NCBI RefSeq assembly: GCF_003315635.1 | Contig: NZ_PDCG01000002.1 | Location: 1-64,000, forward strand | Length of the DNA stretch: 64,000 nucleotides | Reading direction: 5' to 3' | From: Bifidobacterium aemilianum | GTDB taxonomy: Bacteria; Actinomycetota; Actinomycetes; Actinomycetales; Bifidobacteriaceae | Shown here: positions 26,071-37,696 of the stretch, one piece after another | Numbering within the stretch: position 1 is the first letter of the stretch | Layout: every line of letters starts with the position of its first letter | Notes under the pieces: generated by a model | The model's database searches: none | What the model saw: only the letters and a program-made list of their open reading frames with translations | What the model was told of the DNA's origin: nothing | Made by a program: the position numbers and the translations under genes

Positions 26071-28029
26071 TCAGATCTGGCCGACAAATCGCCCGGAGCC
26101 AGCGGCCCAGGGATCGGCCTCCTCGCTGTTGCCGGTAGTGGCCCGCCAAATGCAGGTTTGAATCTCCTCGACCAGGTCCCGGGCGACGATGGGGTAGCCA
26201 AACCTATCCCGTAAGGGTGTGAGGGGCTGACCGTAGAGGTCTGGAGCCTGCCAGCCCTGCTGGTCGCTGCCGGAGGCGAGGCTTCCAGCATAGCCATGGA
26301 TCCAGGCGGCGGCCGCTGCCAGTTCCACGGCCATAGAGCTGTCGGATTCCAGCAGTTCCTCGTTCTGGGCCAGCATGGCGCCCAAGATGCCGGAGAGGAC
26401 ATCGCCGGAACCGGCCGTGGCCATCCAGGCCGGGCCGCGTCCCGAGACCATGGTCCTGACCCCGCCCTCGCCGTCGGGGCCGACCAGGATGGTGATGCCA
26501 CCCTTAAGAAGCACGGTGGCGCCGGTCAACTCATGGGCCCTGAGCGCCCAATGCCAGGGGTCGGCCTGGACCTCGCAGGCCTCCAGGTCCTCGCCCAGCC
26601 GGCTCAGGAGTCGGGCCAGCTCGCCAGCGTGGGGGGTGATGACCACCTGGGGAGGCACGCGGGAGGGCAGGAGGTCCAGGGCGCCGGCATCCACGCAGAT
26701 GGGGGGCATCTGCCTGGGGTCGATCTGCTGAGCGGCCGGATCATCCGGATCTTCCGGATCTTCCATGCCCCTTTCTGCGAGTCCAAGATCCTCGGCTTTC
26801 TCGCAGACCAATGGATCAAGCTCGTAATGGGCCAGGAGGGCGCTGATGGTCTCCTCTTGCAGGTCCCTCCCGTGACTGTTGTTCTCGTGGACGGGAACAC
26901 CCGAACCAACCACCCAGGCCTGCACCCGTCCCTTGCCCATGACGGCCTCGGGCAGTTGCCCCAGGATGAGGTCCTGGGCCCTTCTGGGGCCCAGGTAGCG
27001 GACCATGCCCACATTGGTCCTGGCTGCGGCGCACGTGGAGAGCACGGCCGCACCGGGGTAGGCCTCGGAGCCGGTGACCAGGCCGACCACGCCGCGCTGG
27101 TACTTGCCGTCGCTGGGTTTGGGCAGGCGGATGAAGCTGGAGGCCAGGTCCTCGTCCATGGCCTCCACGACCGGGGCGAACTGGTCAATGTCAAAGCCCA
27201 GGTCCACCAGGACCAGCCTGCCGCAGGCGTAGGCTGCCGGTGGCAGTAGGGCGCAGGGTTTGAGGGCTCCCAGCATGACGGTCAGATTGGCAGGCAGGTG
27301 GTCGCCAGGCAGACTTCCGTCGTCCACGCCCAGTCCCGAAGGGGTGTCGACGGCCAGGACGATGGGCCCCTGAGCGCCGTCGTCAAGACCTGGCGGGATC
27401 TCCTCGTCGCTGGTCCCATCCCCATCTATGAGATCGCGGGGCAGTCCGGAAGGGTCACTGGGCCAGTTGTCTTGCCGGTCGGCAAGTTGCTCGCAGAGGG
27501 CATGGGAGATGGTGGCGGGTATGCCCGTCAGGGGCCCTTGGGCGCCGATGCCGGTCATGGCGTCGATGATAAGGTCCGCCGATAGGGCGTAGTCCACGGC
27601 GGTTTCCAGCCGTTCGCCCGCTTCACCGGCGCTGAAGCCTGCCTGGCAGCCGGGGATGGTCGCCTGGGGGTCGAGCACCAGGATCTTGCCGCCCTGCCTG
27701 GCGAAGGCCTCAAAGGCGGCCTGATGTACGCTGCGGCCCACGGCGATGGCCGTCACGTCCGATCCCTGCCGGGCCAGCTTCGCGGCCGCGTACATGCCAT
27801 CACCGCCATTGTTGCCCCCGCCGACCAGGAGGACCAGCTTGGCCTCGTCAACCTCGATGCCGGCAGCTCCCAGGGCGTCCAAGGCCACCTGGGCCACAGC
27901 GGAGGCCGCCATGTTCATGAGGGGTATGCCTTGAGCCAGGAGGGGGGCCTCCATGGATCTGACGTCCGCCACATCGTAGGCCTTGTGGGTCAGTGCCCTA
28001 CGTCCCTGCGCATCCCGAAGCTCTGCCAT
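26071..28029 (-). CDS. nnr: Bifunctional NAD(P)HX epimerase / ADP-dependent dehydratase
   Basis: A 652-residue repair enzyme for hydrated NADH and NADPH. The N-terminal YjeF epimerase domain shows LVGGGNNGGDGMYAAAKLARQG near residue 70; the C-terminal ribokinase-like dehydratase shows VVITPHAGELARLLS near residue 460, TVLLKGGITILVGPDG near residue 505 and ATAGSGDVLSGILGAMLAQ near residue 540. An AAGGAGACTGAC site precedes the ATG at 28029. Longer than the usual ~500 residues: acidic linkers, including a DNA-level tandem repeat encoding EDPEDPDDP near 26750, account for the excess. Cytosolic housekeeping function. Confidence 0.93.
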   Translation of the reverse strand: MAELRDAQGRRALTHKAYDVADVRSMEAPLLAQGIPLMNMAASAVAQVALDALGAAGIEVDEAKLVLLVGGGNNGGDGMYAAAKLARQGSDVTAIAVGRSVHQAAFEAFARQGGKILVLDPQATIPGCQAGFSAGEAGERLETAVDYALSADLIIDAMTGIGAQGPLTGIPATISHALCEQLADRQDNWPSDPSGLPRDLIDGDGTSDEEIPPGLDDGAQGPIVLAVDTPSGLGVDDGSLPGDHLPANLTVMLGALKPCALLPPAAYACGRLVLVDLGFDIDQFAPVVEAMDEDLASSFIRLPKPSDGKYQRGVVGLVTGSEAYPGAAVLSTCAAARTNVGMVRYLGPRRAQDLILGQLPEAVMGKGRVQAWVVGSGVPVHENNSHGRDLQEETISALLAHYELDPLVCEKAEDLGLAERGMEDPEDPDDPAAQQIDPRQMPPICVDAGALDLLPSRVPPQVVITPHAGELARLLSRLGEDLEACEVQADPWHWALRAHELTGATVLLKGGITILVGPDGEGGVRTMVSGRGPAWMATAGSGDVLSGILGAMLAQNEELLESDSSMAVELAAAAAWIHGYAGSLASGSDQQGWQAPDLYGQPLTPLRDRFGYPIVARDLVEEIQTCIWRATTGNSEEADPWAAGSGRFVGQI

Positions 28030-28088
28030 GTCAGTCTCCTTGCCTGGTGATGGTCACCATACCGGCAATTCTACTTGCCTGGGTATGG

Positions 28089-28144
28089 AAAGGCCCCCTT
28101 TGCACCAGGCTTGGCTGGAAGCGAAGCGGTGCGTGGGGGGCCTT
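28089..28144. terminator. Long hairpin between ABC-F gene and nnr
   Basis: Arms AAGGCCCCC.. (from 28089) and ..GGGGGCCTT (to 28144) continue inward as GCACC / GGTGC, giving about 17 paired positions with a few mismatches around a 21-base loop. It lies just downstream of the ABC-F stop on the minus strand and would separate it from nnr. Confidence 0.6.
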
Positions 28145-28168
28145 GCCGGTCATGCTGGTTTTTGGTCG

Positions 28169-29770
28169 CTACTCCTCGGCGACCAGCTCCAGGTAGCTGT
28201 CGTTCCAGAGGTCCTCGTCGCCATCGGGCATGAGCAGGACCCGCTCCGGGTTGAGGGCCTGCACCGCACCCTCGTCGTGGGTGACCAGGATGATGGCGCC
28301 CTCGTATTTGGCGATGGCCTTGAGGATCTCATCGCGGGAGACCGGGTCCAGGTTGTTGGTGGGCTCGTCAAGCAGGAGGACATTGGCCCTGGAGGTAACC
28401 AGGGTGGCCAGGGCCAGACGGGTCTTCTCACCGCCGGAGAGGACCTTGGCAGGTTTCATGGCGTCATCCCCCGAGAAGAGGAAGGAACCCAGGATGGACC
28501 GCGCTTGGGTGTCGTCCAGTTCGGGGGCCACGTGGCGTAGGTTCTCCAGGACGGTGAAATCCATGTCCAGGGTGTCGTGCTCCTGGGCGAAATAGCCGAT
28601 CTTGCAGCCATGCCCGTAGATGACCTCGCCGGTGTCGGGCTCCTCCTGACCGGCCAGGATTCGCAGGGTAGTGGTCTTGCCGGCGCCGTTGTAGCCCAGG
28701 ATCACCACACGGGAGCCCTTATCCACGGCCAGGTTGATGCCGGCGAAGACGATGTTGGACCCGAAGGCCTTGGAGATGTCCTTGGCCGTGATGGGGGTGC
28801 GGCCCACCGGAGCTGGTTCGGGGAAGCGGATGTCGGCCACCTTCTCCTTGGCCTGGGCCTCGGATGTCTCGGAGAGGAGCCGTTCGGCCCTGCGCATCAT
28901 GTTCTGGGCGGCCACTGCCTTGGTGGCCTTGGCATGCAGGCGGATCCCCTGCTTCATGAGCCGGTCCGCCTTCTTCTCGGCCACCTCGCGCTCGCGGCGG
29001 CGGCGTTCCTCATCCACCACCCGCTGGTGGAGGTAGGCCTTCCAACCCAAGGAGTACATGTCGATCTGACCAAGTTGGGCATCCAAGTGCCAGACCTTGT
29101 TGACCACGTCGTCCAGAAGCTCGGTGGAATGGGAGATGACGATGAAGCCACCCTCGAATCGTTTGAGATAGCCCCTGAGCCATTCGATGGAATCCGCGTC
29201 CAAGTGGTTGGTGGGCTCGTCCAGAATCAGGGTGTCGGCATCGGAGAAGAGGATGCGGGCCAGCTCGATACGGCGGCGCTGGCCACCGGAAAGGGTGCCC
29301 AGCTCCTGCTGCATGACCTCCTGCTTGAGTCCCAGGCTGTCGGCCATGGAGATGGCTTCGGACTGGGCCGCGTACCCCCCGGCCTTGTCGAAGGCCTGCA
29401 TGGCCTTGTCGTAGCGGTCCATGGCCTTGGTCATCACATCCGGGTCAGGGTCGGTCATCTCCTTTTCCGCCTTGCGGAGGCGTTTGATGATGGAAGCGAT
29501 GTCCCGGGCGCTCATCATCCGGTCCAGGGCCGTCTGGCTGGGGTCGGCGGCATGGGTGTCCTGGGGCAGGTAGCCGAGTTTGCCGCTGATTCTGACCTTG
29601 CCGCCGGCTGGGAGCATATCCCCGGTGATGACCCGGGTCAGGGTGGTCTTGCCGGCGCCATTGCGGCCTACCAGACCGATCTTGTCACCCTTGGATACGT
29701 GGAAGTCGGTGGGGTGCAGCAGTGTTCTCGCGCCGATCTGAATCTCCAGTCCCTGCCCCTCGATTGACAT
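28169..29770 (-). CDS. ABC-F family ATPase (ribosome-associated type)
   Basis: A soluble 533-residue protein with two fused ATPase domains and no membrane segment. Domain 1: Walker A GRNGAGKTT near residue 36, signature LSGGQRRRIELARIL near residue 160, Walker B DTLILDEPTNHLD. The linker near residues 235-290 is charged and helical, as in ABC-F interaction arms. Domain 2: GYNGAGKTT near residue 350, LSGGEKTRLALATL near residue 440, VLLLDEPTNNLD. ABC-F proteins bind the ribosomal E site, modulating elongation or protecting from antibiotics; nothing here tells housekeeping from resistance. Starts at the ATG 29770. Confidence 0.92.
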   Translation of the reverse strand: MSIEGQGLEIQIGARTLLHPTDFHVSKGDKIGLVGRNGAGKTTLTRVITGDMLPAGGKVRISGKLGYLPQDTHAADPSQTALDRMMSARDIASIIKRLRKAEKEMTDPDPDVMTKAMDRYDKAMQAFDKAGGYAAQSEAISMADSLGLKQEVMQQELGTLSGGQRRRIELARILFSDADTLILDEPTNHLDADSIEWLRGYLKRFEGGFIVISHSTELLDDVVNKVWHLDAQLGQIDMYSLGWKAYLHQRVVDEERRRREREVAEKKADRLMKQGIRLHAKATKAVAAQNMMRRAERLLSETSEAQAKEKVADIRFPEPAPVGRTPITAKDISKAFGSNIVFAGINLAVDKGSRVVILGYNGAGKTTTLRILAGQEEPDTGEVIYGHGCKIGYFAQEHDTLDMDFTVLENLRHVAPELDDTQARSILGSFLFSGDDAMKPAKVLSGGEKTRLALATLVTSRANVLLLDEPTNNLDPVSRDEILKAIAKYEGAIILVTHDEGAVQALNPERVLLMPDGDEDLWNDSYLELVAEE

Positions 29771-29925
29771 AGCTTGCTACCGTCTTCCCTGTGTGTCCTT
29801 GTGCCATTGCGCTGGTCTAGACCTGCGGTTGCGAAAGTTGCTCAGGTAGCTTACCCAGCCTGTTCTCACTTGACCGCCCCAAAGACCAAAGAACATCATA
29901 GCCATAGGTGCCTAAGAGCAAGGAA

Positions 29926-29964
29926 CGGGGGCCAGCTGTGCCTGAGACAGGCTGGCGCCCCCCC
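29926..29964 (-). terminator. Hairpin after the TspO-like gene
   Basis: GGGGGCCAGC (29926-29935) can pair with the arm at 29950-29962 with one bulged base. It lies 28 bases past the TspO-like stop on the minus strand; no T tract is present. Confidence 0.4.
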
Positions 29965-29991
29965 CTGAGAAGGCCAAGAGGCACGTCAGTA

Positions 29992-30828
29992 TCATGCTTT
30001 GGTGAGGATTCGCTTCCAGGGAGCATAGATAACAATCGCGCCCAGGGTGGTCAGAATGATGATGGCCACGGCCATGGGCGCCGATTGGCCCATGAGCTTA
30101 ACACCAATGGCAATCCCCGACCAAAGAACTACCAGCCCGACCATCCAATCGCCCAGCAGCCGGCGCATCAGATAGGACACCAGGATCAGGGCCAGCAGCA
30201 GGGCCAGTGTCACCAGCGATTGCACAGGCACACTGCCCTCCCAGGACTGATGGGCCCTCAGCAGCACGTACCAGCAGTTGGTTAGAGTGGCCACCAGCAG
30301 CCAGCTGCCGTATAAGGATAGAGGAGCCCAATCGGTCACTTGACGGGTGAATATCCGGTCACGGGCGTAGAGGGACCATACGGTTATACTCAAAGAGACA
30401 ATGAGTACGATGCTGCTGACAAACAGCTCCATGTGCCAGACCGTCAACCATGCGACATTGAGCAGGCAGCTGAGGACGAACACAAGGCCGGAGGCGCTCA
30501 TGGGCATATGCCACACGGGCTTACGGCCTACCGGAGACTTGCAGAAGAAAAAGAGCCAGACTGCCAGGCCTAGATAAATCAGTCCCCATATGCTGAAAGC
30601 GTAGCCGGCGGGGGTGAACCAGGAATGGACCTGACCGGATATCTCCGCATTGTTCATTCCACCGAGCTTGCCCATCTCGGAATACGCGTTGAAGGCCAGG
30701 GTCAGGGCCCACGCCAGCCAGAGGATCAGGTCCTCCACCCTCATCCATGGTTTTCTGGCCCAAAGAATCTCCTCGCTTAGTGAATTCACAACAGGAGTCA
30801 CACCTTCCCCAGCCGCTGACTTGTCCAT
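29992..30828 (-). CDS. TspO/MBR-related tryptophan-rich membrane protein
   Basis: A 278-residue polytopic membrane protein with about eight hydrophobic segments and many Trp residues. The segment WFTPAGYAFSIWGLIYLGLAVWLFF near residue 72 matches the signature of proteins annotated as tryptophan-rich sensory protein, distant relatives of TspO, and is the basis of the call. The length exceeds classic five-helix TspO (~160 residues), so it belongs to the long variants. An AGGAGGGA site precedes the ATG. Its upstream region is shared with uvrA and contains the SOS box, so it might respond to DNA damage; that is inference. The ligand is unknown. Confidence 0.68.
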   Translation of the reverse strand: MDKSAAGEGVTPVVNSLSEEILWARKPWMRVEDLILWLAWALTLAFNAYSEMGKLGGMNNAEISGQVHSWFTPAGYAFSIWGLIYLGLAVWLFFFCKSPVGRKPVWHMPMSASGLVFVLSCLLNVAWLTVWHMELFVSSIVLIVSLSITVWSLYARDRIFTRQVTDWAPLSLYGSWLLVATLTNCWYVLLRAHQSWEGSVPVQSLVTLALLLALILVSYLMRRLLGDWMVGLVVLWSGIAIGVKLMGQSAPMAVAIIILTTLGAIVIYAPWKRILTKA

Positions 30829-30930
30829 AATTCCCTCCTTGGATGAATGGATACGTCTTACGTTTCAGTGTAGGTCGGTCTTCGGGCCGGCTGCTTGCAC
30901 CTTGCCTGCGCATGCAGCATCAGGCAAAAA

Positions 30931-30946
30931 TCGAACAGCTGTTCGA
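30931..30946. promoter_or_regulatory. LexA (SOS) box between uvrA and the TspO-like gene
   Basis: TCGAACAGCTGTTCGA is a perfect 16-bp palindrome matching the Gram-positive/actinobacterial LexA operator TCGAAC-N4-GTTCGA. It is 105 bases before the uvrA start and 103 bases before the divergent TspO-like start. uvrA is a classical SOS gene, so the site very likely represses it until DNA damage. Confidence 0.88.
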
Positions 30947-31050
30947 AAAATGGGAGCGATTGCTGTATTATTGCCTGGGAATAGGAACTGACAAGACCGG
31001 TTGAGCCATTGCAATAATCGGTGTGGTGTGGTGTGACGCGGAGGTAGCAG

Positions 31051-34074
<3,024 letters not shown>

Positions 34075-34175
34075 AGTGCTGGTATCCGGTGTTCTGCATC
34101 GGGCAGATAGACAGTCAGGCAGACAGCCAGGGCAGTGCAGGTGCTGCCCCAGGGCAGCGGGAATGAAAGGCAGGT

Positions 34176-36581
34176 ATGGCACAGTCAGGGATGGTCGAGA
34201 AGCACAGCAGTGACCACTGGCGGAAGACAGCGCGCAACACCGCCAAGGCCCTGGGGGACTCCCGCGACCTCTTCCGGCCCAAGACCTCGGACATACCAGC
34301 CGAACCAGGTGTCTACAAGTGGCGCGATGGCGAGGGTAGGGTCATCTATGTGGGCAAGGCCAAGAACCTCCGCAACCGGCTGACCAACTACTTCCAACCC
34401 CTCGACCAACTCCATCCCCGGACCCAGACCATGGTCCTGACTGCGCGTAGCCTGGAATGGACGGTGGTGGGGACGGAGCTTGAGGCGCTGACCCTGGAAT
34501 ACACATGGATCAAGGAGTTCGACCCCCGCTTCAATGTGGTCTTCCGTGACGACAAGACCTACCCCTACCTGGCAGTATCCGTCGGTGAGCAGGTGCCCCG
34601 GGTCTGGATCACCCGCATGCGCAAGCGTAAGGACAGCCGCTATTTCGGCCCCTATGCCAAGGTTTGGGACCTACGTCACAGCCTGGACCGCCTCCTCAAG
34701 GCCTTCCCGGTCCGCACCTGCTCCAAGACCACCTTCCATCGGGCCCAGATGACCGGCAGGCCCTGTCTTCTGGCCTCCATCGGCAAGTGCTCGGCACCCT
34801 GTGTGGGCCGTATCAGCCCCAAGGAGCACCGGCAGCTGGTCGAACGGCTGGTGGGTGTCATGACCGGCAGGTTCGGCAAGTCCTACCTCGCCGATCTGAC
34901 CAGGGAGATGAAGGAAGCCAGCGCGGAGCTGGAATTCGAGAAGGCGGGTCGTCTGCGCGATGAGATTCAGATGCTGCAGACGGTCGGCGAGCAGAATGCC
35001 GTGGTCTTCGACTCCGATGTGGATGCGGATGTCTTCGGCCTGGAGTCAGATGAGCTCGAGGCTTCCGTCCATGCCTTCTTTGTGCGGGCCGGCTCGATCA
35101 GGGGAGAGCGCAATTGGACCGTGGAACGGGTGGAGGACATCTCCGATGCCGATCTCATGGCCGACCTCTTTGTCCAGGTCTATTCTGACGTGGTCGGTGA
35201 GGACCGTGAGGAGCGGGACAAACTTGCTGTCGCGGTTGCCAAGAGGAACTCGACCGGCTGCGAGGAGTGCGATCAGGAGGGGTTTGCATCCTCCGAGGCC
35301 TTGCACATCAAGGAACGCCGGGACGCCCTGGGGTCCACCCAGACCGTCACCGCGACCGACACTCAGGCCAGGGCCCAGGCGACCAGGACCCGTCGGGAGC
35401 GGCAGGAGCAGACCGGCAGACAGGACCTCCTGGCCCCCATCTCACCAGTGCCCCGTGAGGTCCTGGTCCCCATCGAACCTGCACGAAGGAAGGAACTTGA
35501 GGATTGGCTCTCCGGCCTGCGTGGAGCGGCCGTATCCATCAAGGTCCCGGTCAGGGGTGAGAAGAAGGCGCTGATGGACCGTGCAGGTGACAACGCCAAG
35601 CAGGCCCTCCAACGCAGCAAGCTCAGCCGTATCAGTGACATGGGAGCCAGGACGACCGCCATGAACGATGTGGCCAAGGCTCTGGGTCTTGACCAGGCCC
35701 CCCTGCGGATCGAATGCTACGACATCTCGAATACGGTCGGTGGGGCCTTCCAGGTGGCCTCCATGGTGGTCTTCGAGGATGCCATGGCCAAGAAGTCCGA
35801 ATACCGTCGATTCGCCATCAGAGGCAAGGATGGCAAGGGGGCCCTTGATGACCTCTCGGCCCTCTACGAGACCCTGACCCGCCGTTTCCGGCATGGGAAC
35901 ATCGCCGGCGACAGTGGTGAGAGCATCGACAATGAGCGGCGCTTGGTCCAGGCCCAGGAGTCGGGTGGGTCTGATGAACCCGCACTGGCTGGATCCGGGG
36001 CAGGCAGGGAGCAATCCCCAGCCCAATCAGTGGAGGCTGGCCAGGAGACTGTCATGCAGAACACGGATCGTCGGCATTTCGCCTACAAGCCCAATCTGCT
36101 GGTGGTGGATGGCGGCAAGCCACAGGTCATGGCCGCGGCCAAGGCCTTGGCCGATTGCGGTGTCAAGGATGTGGCGGTCTGCGGACTGGCCAAGCGCCTG
36201 GAGGAGGTCTGGGTGCCGGACGACGACTATCCGATCATCCTCAAACGTCAATCCGAAGGCATGTATCTGCTCCAGCGGGTACGTGATGAATCTCACCGGT
36301 TCGCCATAACCTATCACCGGCAGAGCCGCCGCAAGGGGGCCCTCAGGTCGGCCTTGGACAGCATACCTGGCATCGGCCCCTCCTACCAGAAACGTCTGTT
36401 GAGGGAGTTCGGGTCGGTCCGGTCAATCCGTAGCGCCTCGCTGGAGGAGCTTGAGGGGGTCAAAGGAATCGGCAAGGCCAAGGCCCAGGCCATCTACCTG
36501 GCCCTTCACCCCGAGGAGCCACAGCAGGATCAGGACTCCGAATGGGTCGGTCAGACATGGGAAAGCGAGCCTCAGCCATGA
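34176..36581 (+). CDS. uvrC: Excinuclease ABC subunit C
   Basis: An 801-residue nuclease that makes both incisions in nucleotide excision repair. The GIY-YIG domain opens with PAEPGVYKWRDGEGRVIYVGKAKNLRNRL near residue 46; a UVR segment (AELEFEKAGRLRDEIQML) is near residue 250; the RNase H-like 5'-incision domain has IECYDISNTVGG near residue 512; two helix-hairpin-helix motifs end the protein (IPGIGPSYQKRLL, LEGVKGIGKAKAQ). It is about 100-200 residues longer than many UvrC: charged inserts lie near residues 340-420 and 578-625. The stop overlaps aroE (ATGA), so this gene leads a translationally coupled run. Confidence 0.96.
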   Translation: MAQSGMVEKHSSDHWRKTARNTAKALGDSRDLFRPKTSDIPAEPGVYKWRDGEGRVIYVGKAKNLRNRLTNYFQPLDQLHPRTQTMVLTARSLEWTVVGTELEALTLEYTWIKEFDPRFNVVFRDDKTYPYLAVSVGEQVPRVWITRMRKRKDSRYFGPYAKVWDLRHSLDRLLKAFPVRTCSKTTFHRAQMTGRPCLLASIGKCSAPCVGRISPKEHRQLVERLVGVMTGRFGKSYLADLTREMKEASAELEFEKAGRLRDEIQMLQTVGEQNAVVFDSDVDADVFGLESDELEASVHAFFVRAGSIRGERNWTVERVEDISDADLMADLFVQVYSDVVGEDREERDKLAVAVAKRNSTGCEECDQEGFASSEALHIKERRDALGSTQTVTATDTQARAQATRTRRERQEQTGRQDLLAPISPVPREVLVPIEPARRKELEDWLSGLRGAAVSIKVPVRGEKKALMDRAGDNAKQALQRSKLSRISDMGARTTAMNDVAKALGLDQAPLRIECYDISNTVGGAFQVASMVVFEDAMAKKSEYRRFAIRGKDGKGALDDLSALYETLTRRFRHGNIAGDSGESIDNERRLVQAQESGGSDEPALAGSGAGREQSPAQSVEAGQETVMQNTDRRHFAYKPNLLVVDGGKPQVMAAAKALADCGVKDVAVCGLAKRLEEVWVPDDDYPIILKRQSEGMYLLQRVRDESHRFAITYHRQSRRKGALRSALDSIPGIGPSYQKRLLREFGSVRSIRSASLEELEGVKGIGKAKAQAIYLALHPEEPQQDQDSEWVGQTWESEPQP

Positions 36582-37696
36582 TCTCCATCACGCACCACTG
36601 TGCCGTTCTGGGTTCTCCCATCTCCCACTCGCTCTCGCCGCTTCTCCATGAGGCCGCCTACAAAGCCTTGGGACTGGATGATTGGGCCTATAACCGCCAG
36701 GAGGTCACTCAGGCTGATTTGCCGGCCTTCGTGCAATCTCTGGACCCCTCCTGGGTGGGACTGAGCCTGACCATGCCCCTCAAACAAGCCATTGTGCCCT
36801 ATGGGCAGGCTCAGGACCCCTGGGCCAAGCGCCTGCGGGTGGCCAACACGGCCGTCTTTGACTGGGGGTCCGCCAGCCAGGAGACCCAGGGGCAGGCGGC
36901 CATCAGACTCTATAACACCGATGTGGCCGGCATCGCCCTGGCCTTCCGTCACGCCTGGCAGGTGCAGCAGGCCTCTGGTCTGGGACTTGCTTCCAGGCCC
37001 TTGCGGGCCGGAGGCACAGCGGTCATACTCGGGAATGGCAATACCGCCCAGTCGGCCTTGGCGGCTCTGGCCAGCCTTCAAGCAGGAGCTTCTGAGACCC
37101 TGCCGGGCAGTCCCAAGCAGGGTGACCCCACCGATTCATCCTCCGGGGCGCAGGGGGCAGATGTCAGGCCATGGCGATTGGTGCTGGCTGCCCGTCACCC
37201 AGACTCCCACCCCGACATCCTCGATCTTGCCGGTGATTACCGCCATGTCATGGACCTCAACACTGTGGCCTTGCATGATGAGGCCCTGACAGGGCTTCTG
37301 GCCGATGCTGACGTGGTAATCTCCACACTGCCCGCCCATGCTGCTGATTCGGTGGCCGAGTCACTGGCTGCCTCCGGTCATCATCTGTCCGGCAGCCTGC
37401 TGGATGTGGCCTACGATCCCCGCCCCAGCCTCTTGAACAGGGTCTGGGATGAGGGCGGTGGCTTGTCGATTGGAGGAGAGGAAATGCTCCTCTACCAGGC
37501 CCTGATCCAGCTACTGGTCATGCTTGGCCCACGCTTGCCGGAAGTCGACCGGAACATTGACCAAGCCACTGGAGCGGCGGCTGTGGCGGCCATAGGGCCG
37601 GATTTGAAGACAGCATTCCAAATGCCCTACCTATCGGATAGGCTGGTGGCTGCGGTGGAGCAGTCAATGAGAGCTGCCATACAGGAGGCATTGTGA
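36578..37696 (+). CDS. aroE: Shikimate 5-dehydrogenase family protein
   Basis: A 372-residue protein with the shikimate dehydrogenase fold: substrate domain CAVLGSPISHSLSPLLHEAAYKALGL at the start, LSLTMPLKQAIVPYG with the catalytic Lys near residue 68, then a Rossmann domain beginning GTAVILGNGNTAQSALAAL near residue 147. The nucleotide loop is G-N-G-N-T rather than the usual G-A-G-G, and a ~35-residue Gly/Ser/Asp insert (near residues 170-205) precedes the second strand, so cofactor handling may differ. ATG 36578 overlaps the uvrC stop; ATG codons at 36542 and 36557 are alternatives. Its 3' end overlaps rapZ (GTGA). Confidence 0.85.
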   Translation: MISITHHCAVLGSPISHSLSPLLHEAAYKALGLDDWAYNRQEVTQADLPAFVQSLDPSWVGLSLTMPLKQAIVPYGQAQDPWAKRLRVANTAVFDWGSASQETQGQAAIRLYNTDVAGIALAFRHAWQVQQASGLGLASRPLRAGGTAVILGNGNTAQSALAALASLQAGASETLPGSPKQGDPTDSSSGAQGADVRPWRLVLAARHPDSHPDILDLAGDYRHVMDLNTVALHDEALTGLLADADVVISTLPAHAADSVAESLAASGHHLSGSLLDVAYDPRPSLLNRVWDEGGGLSIGGEEMLLYQALIQLLVMLGPRLPEVDRNIDQATGAAAVAAIGPDLKTAFQMPYLSDRLVAAVEQSMRAAIQEAL

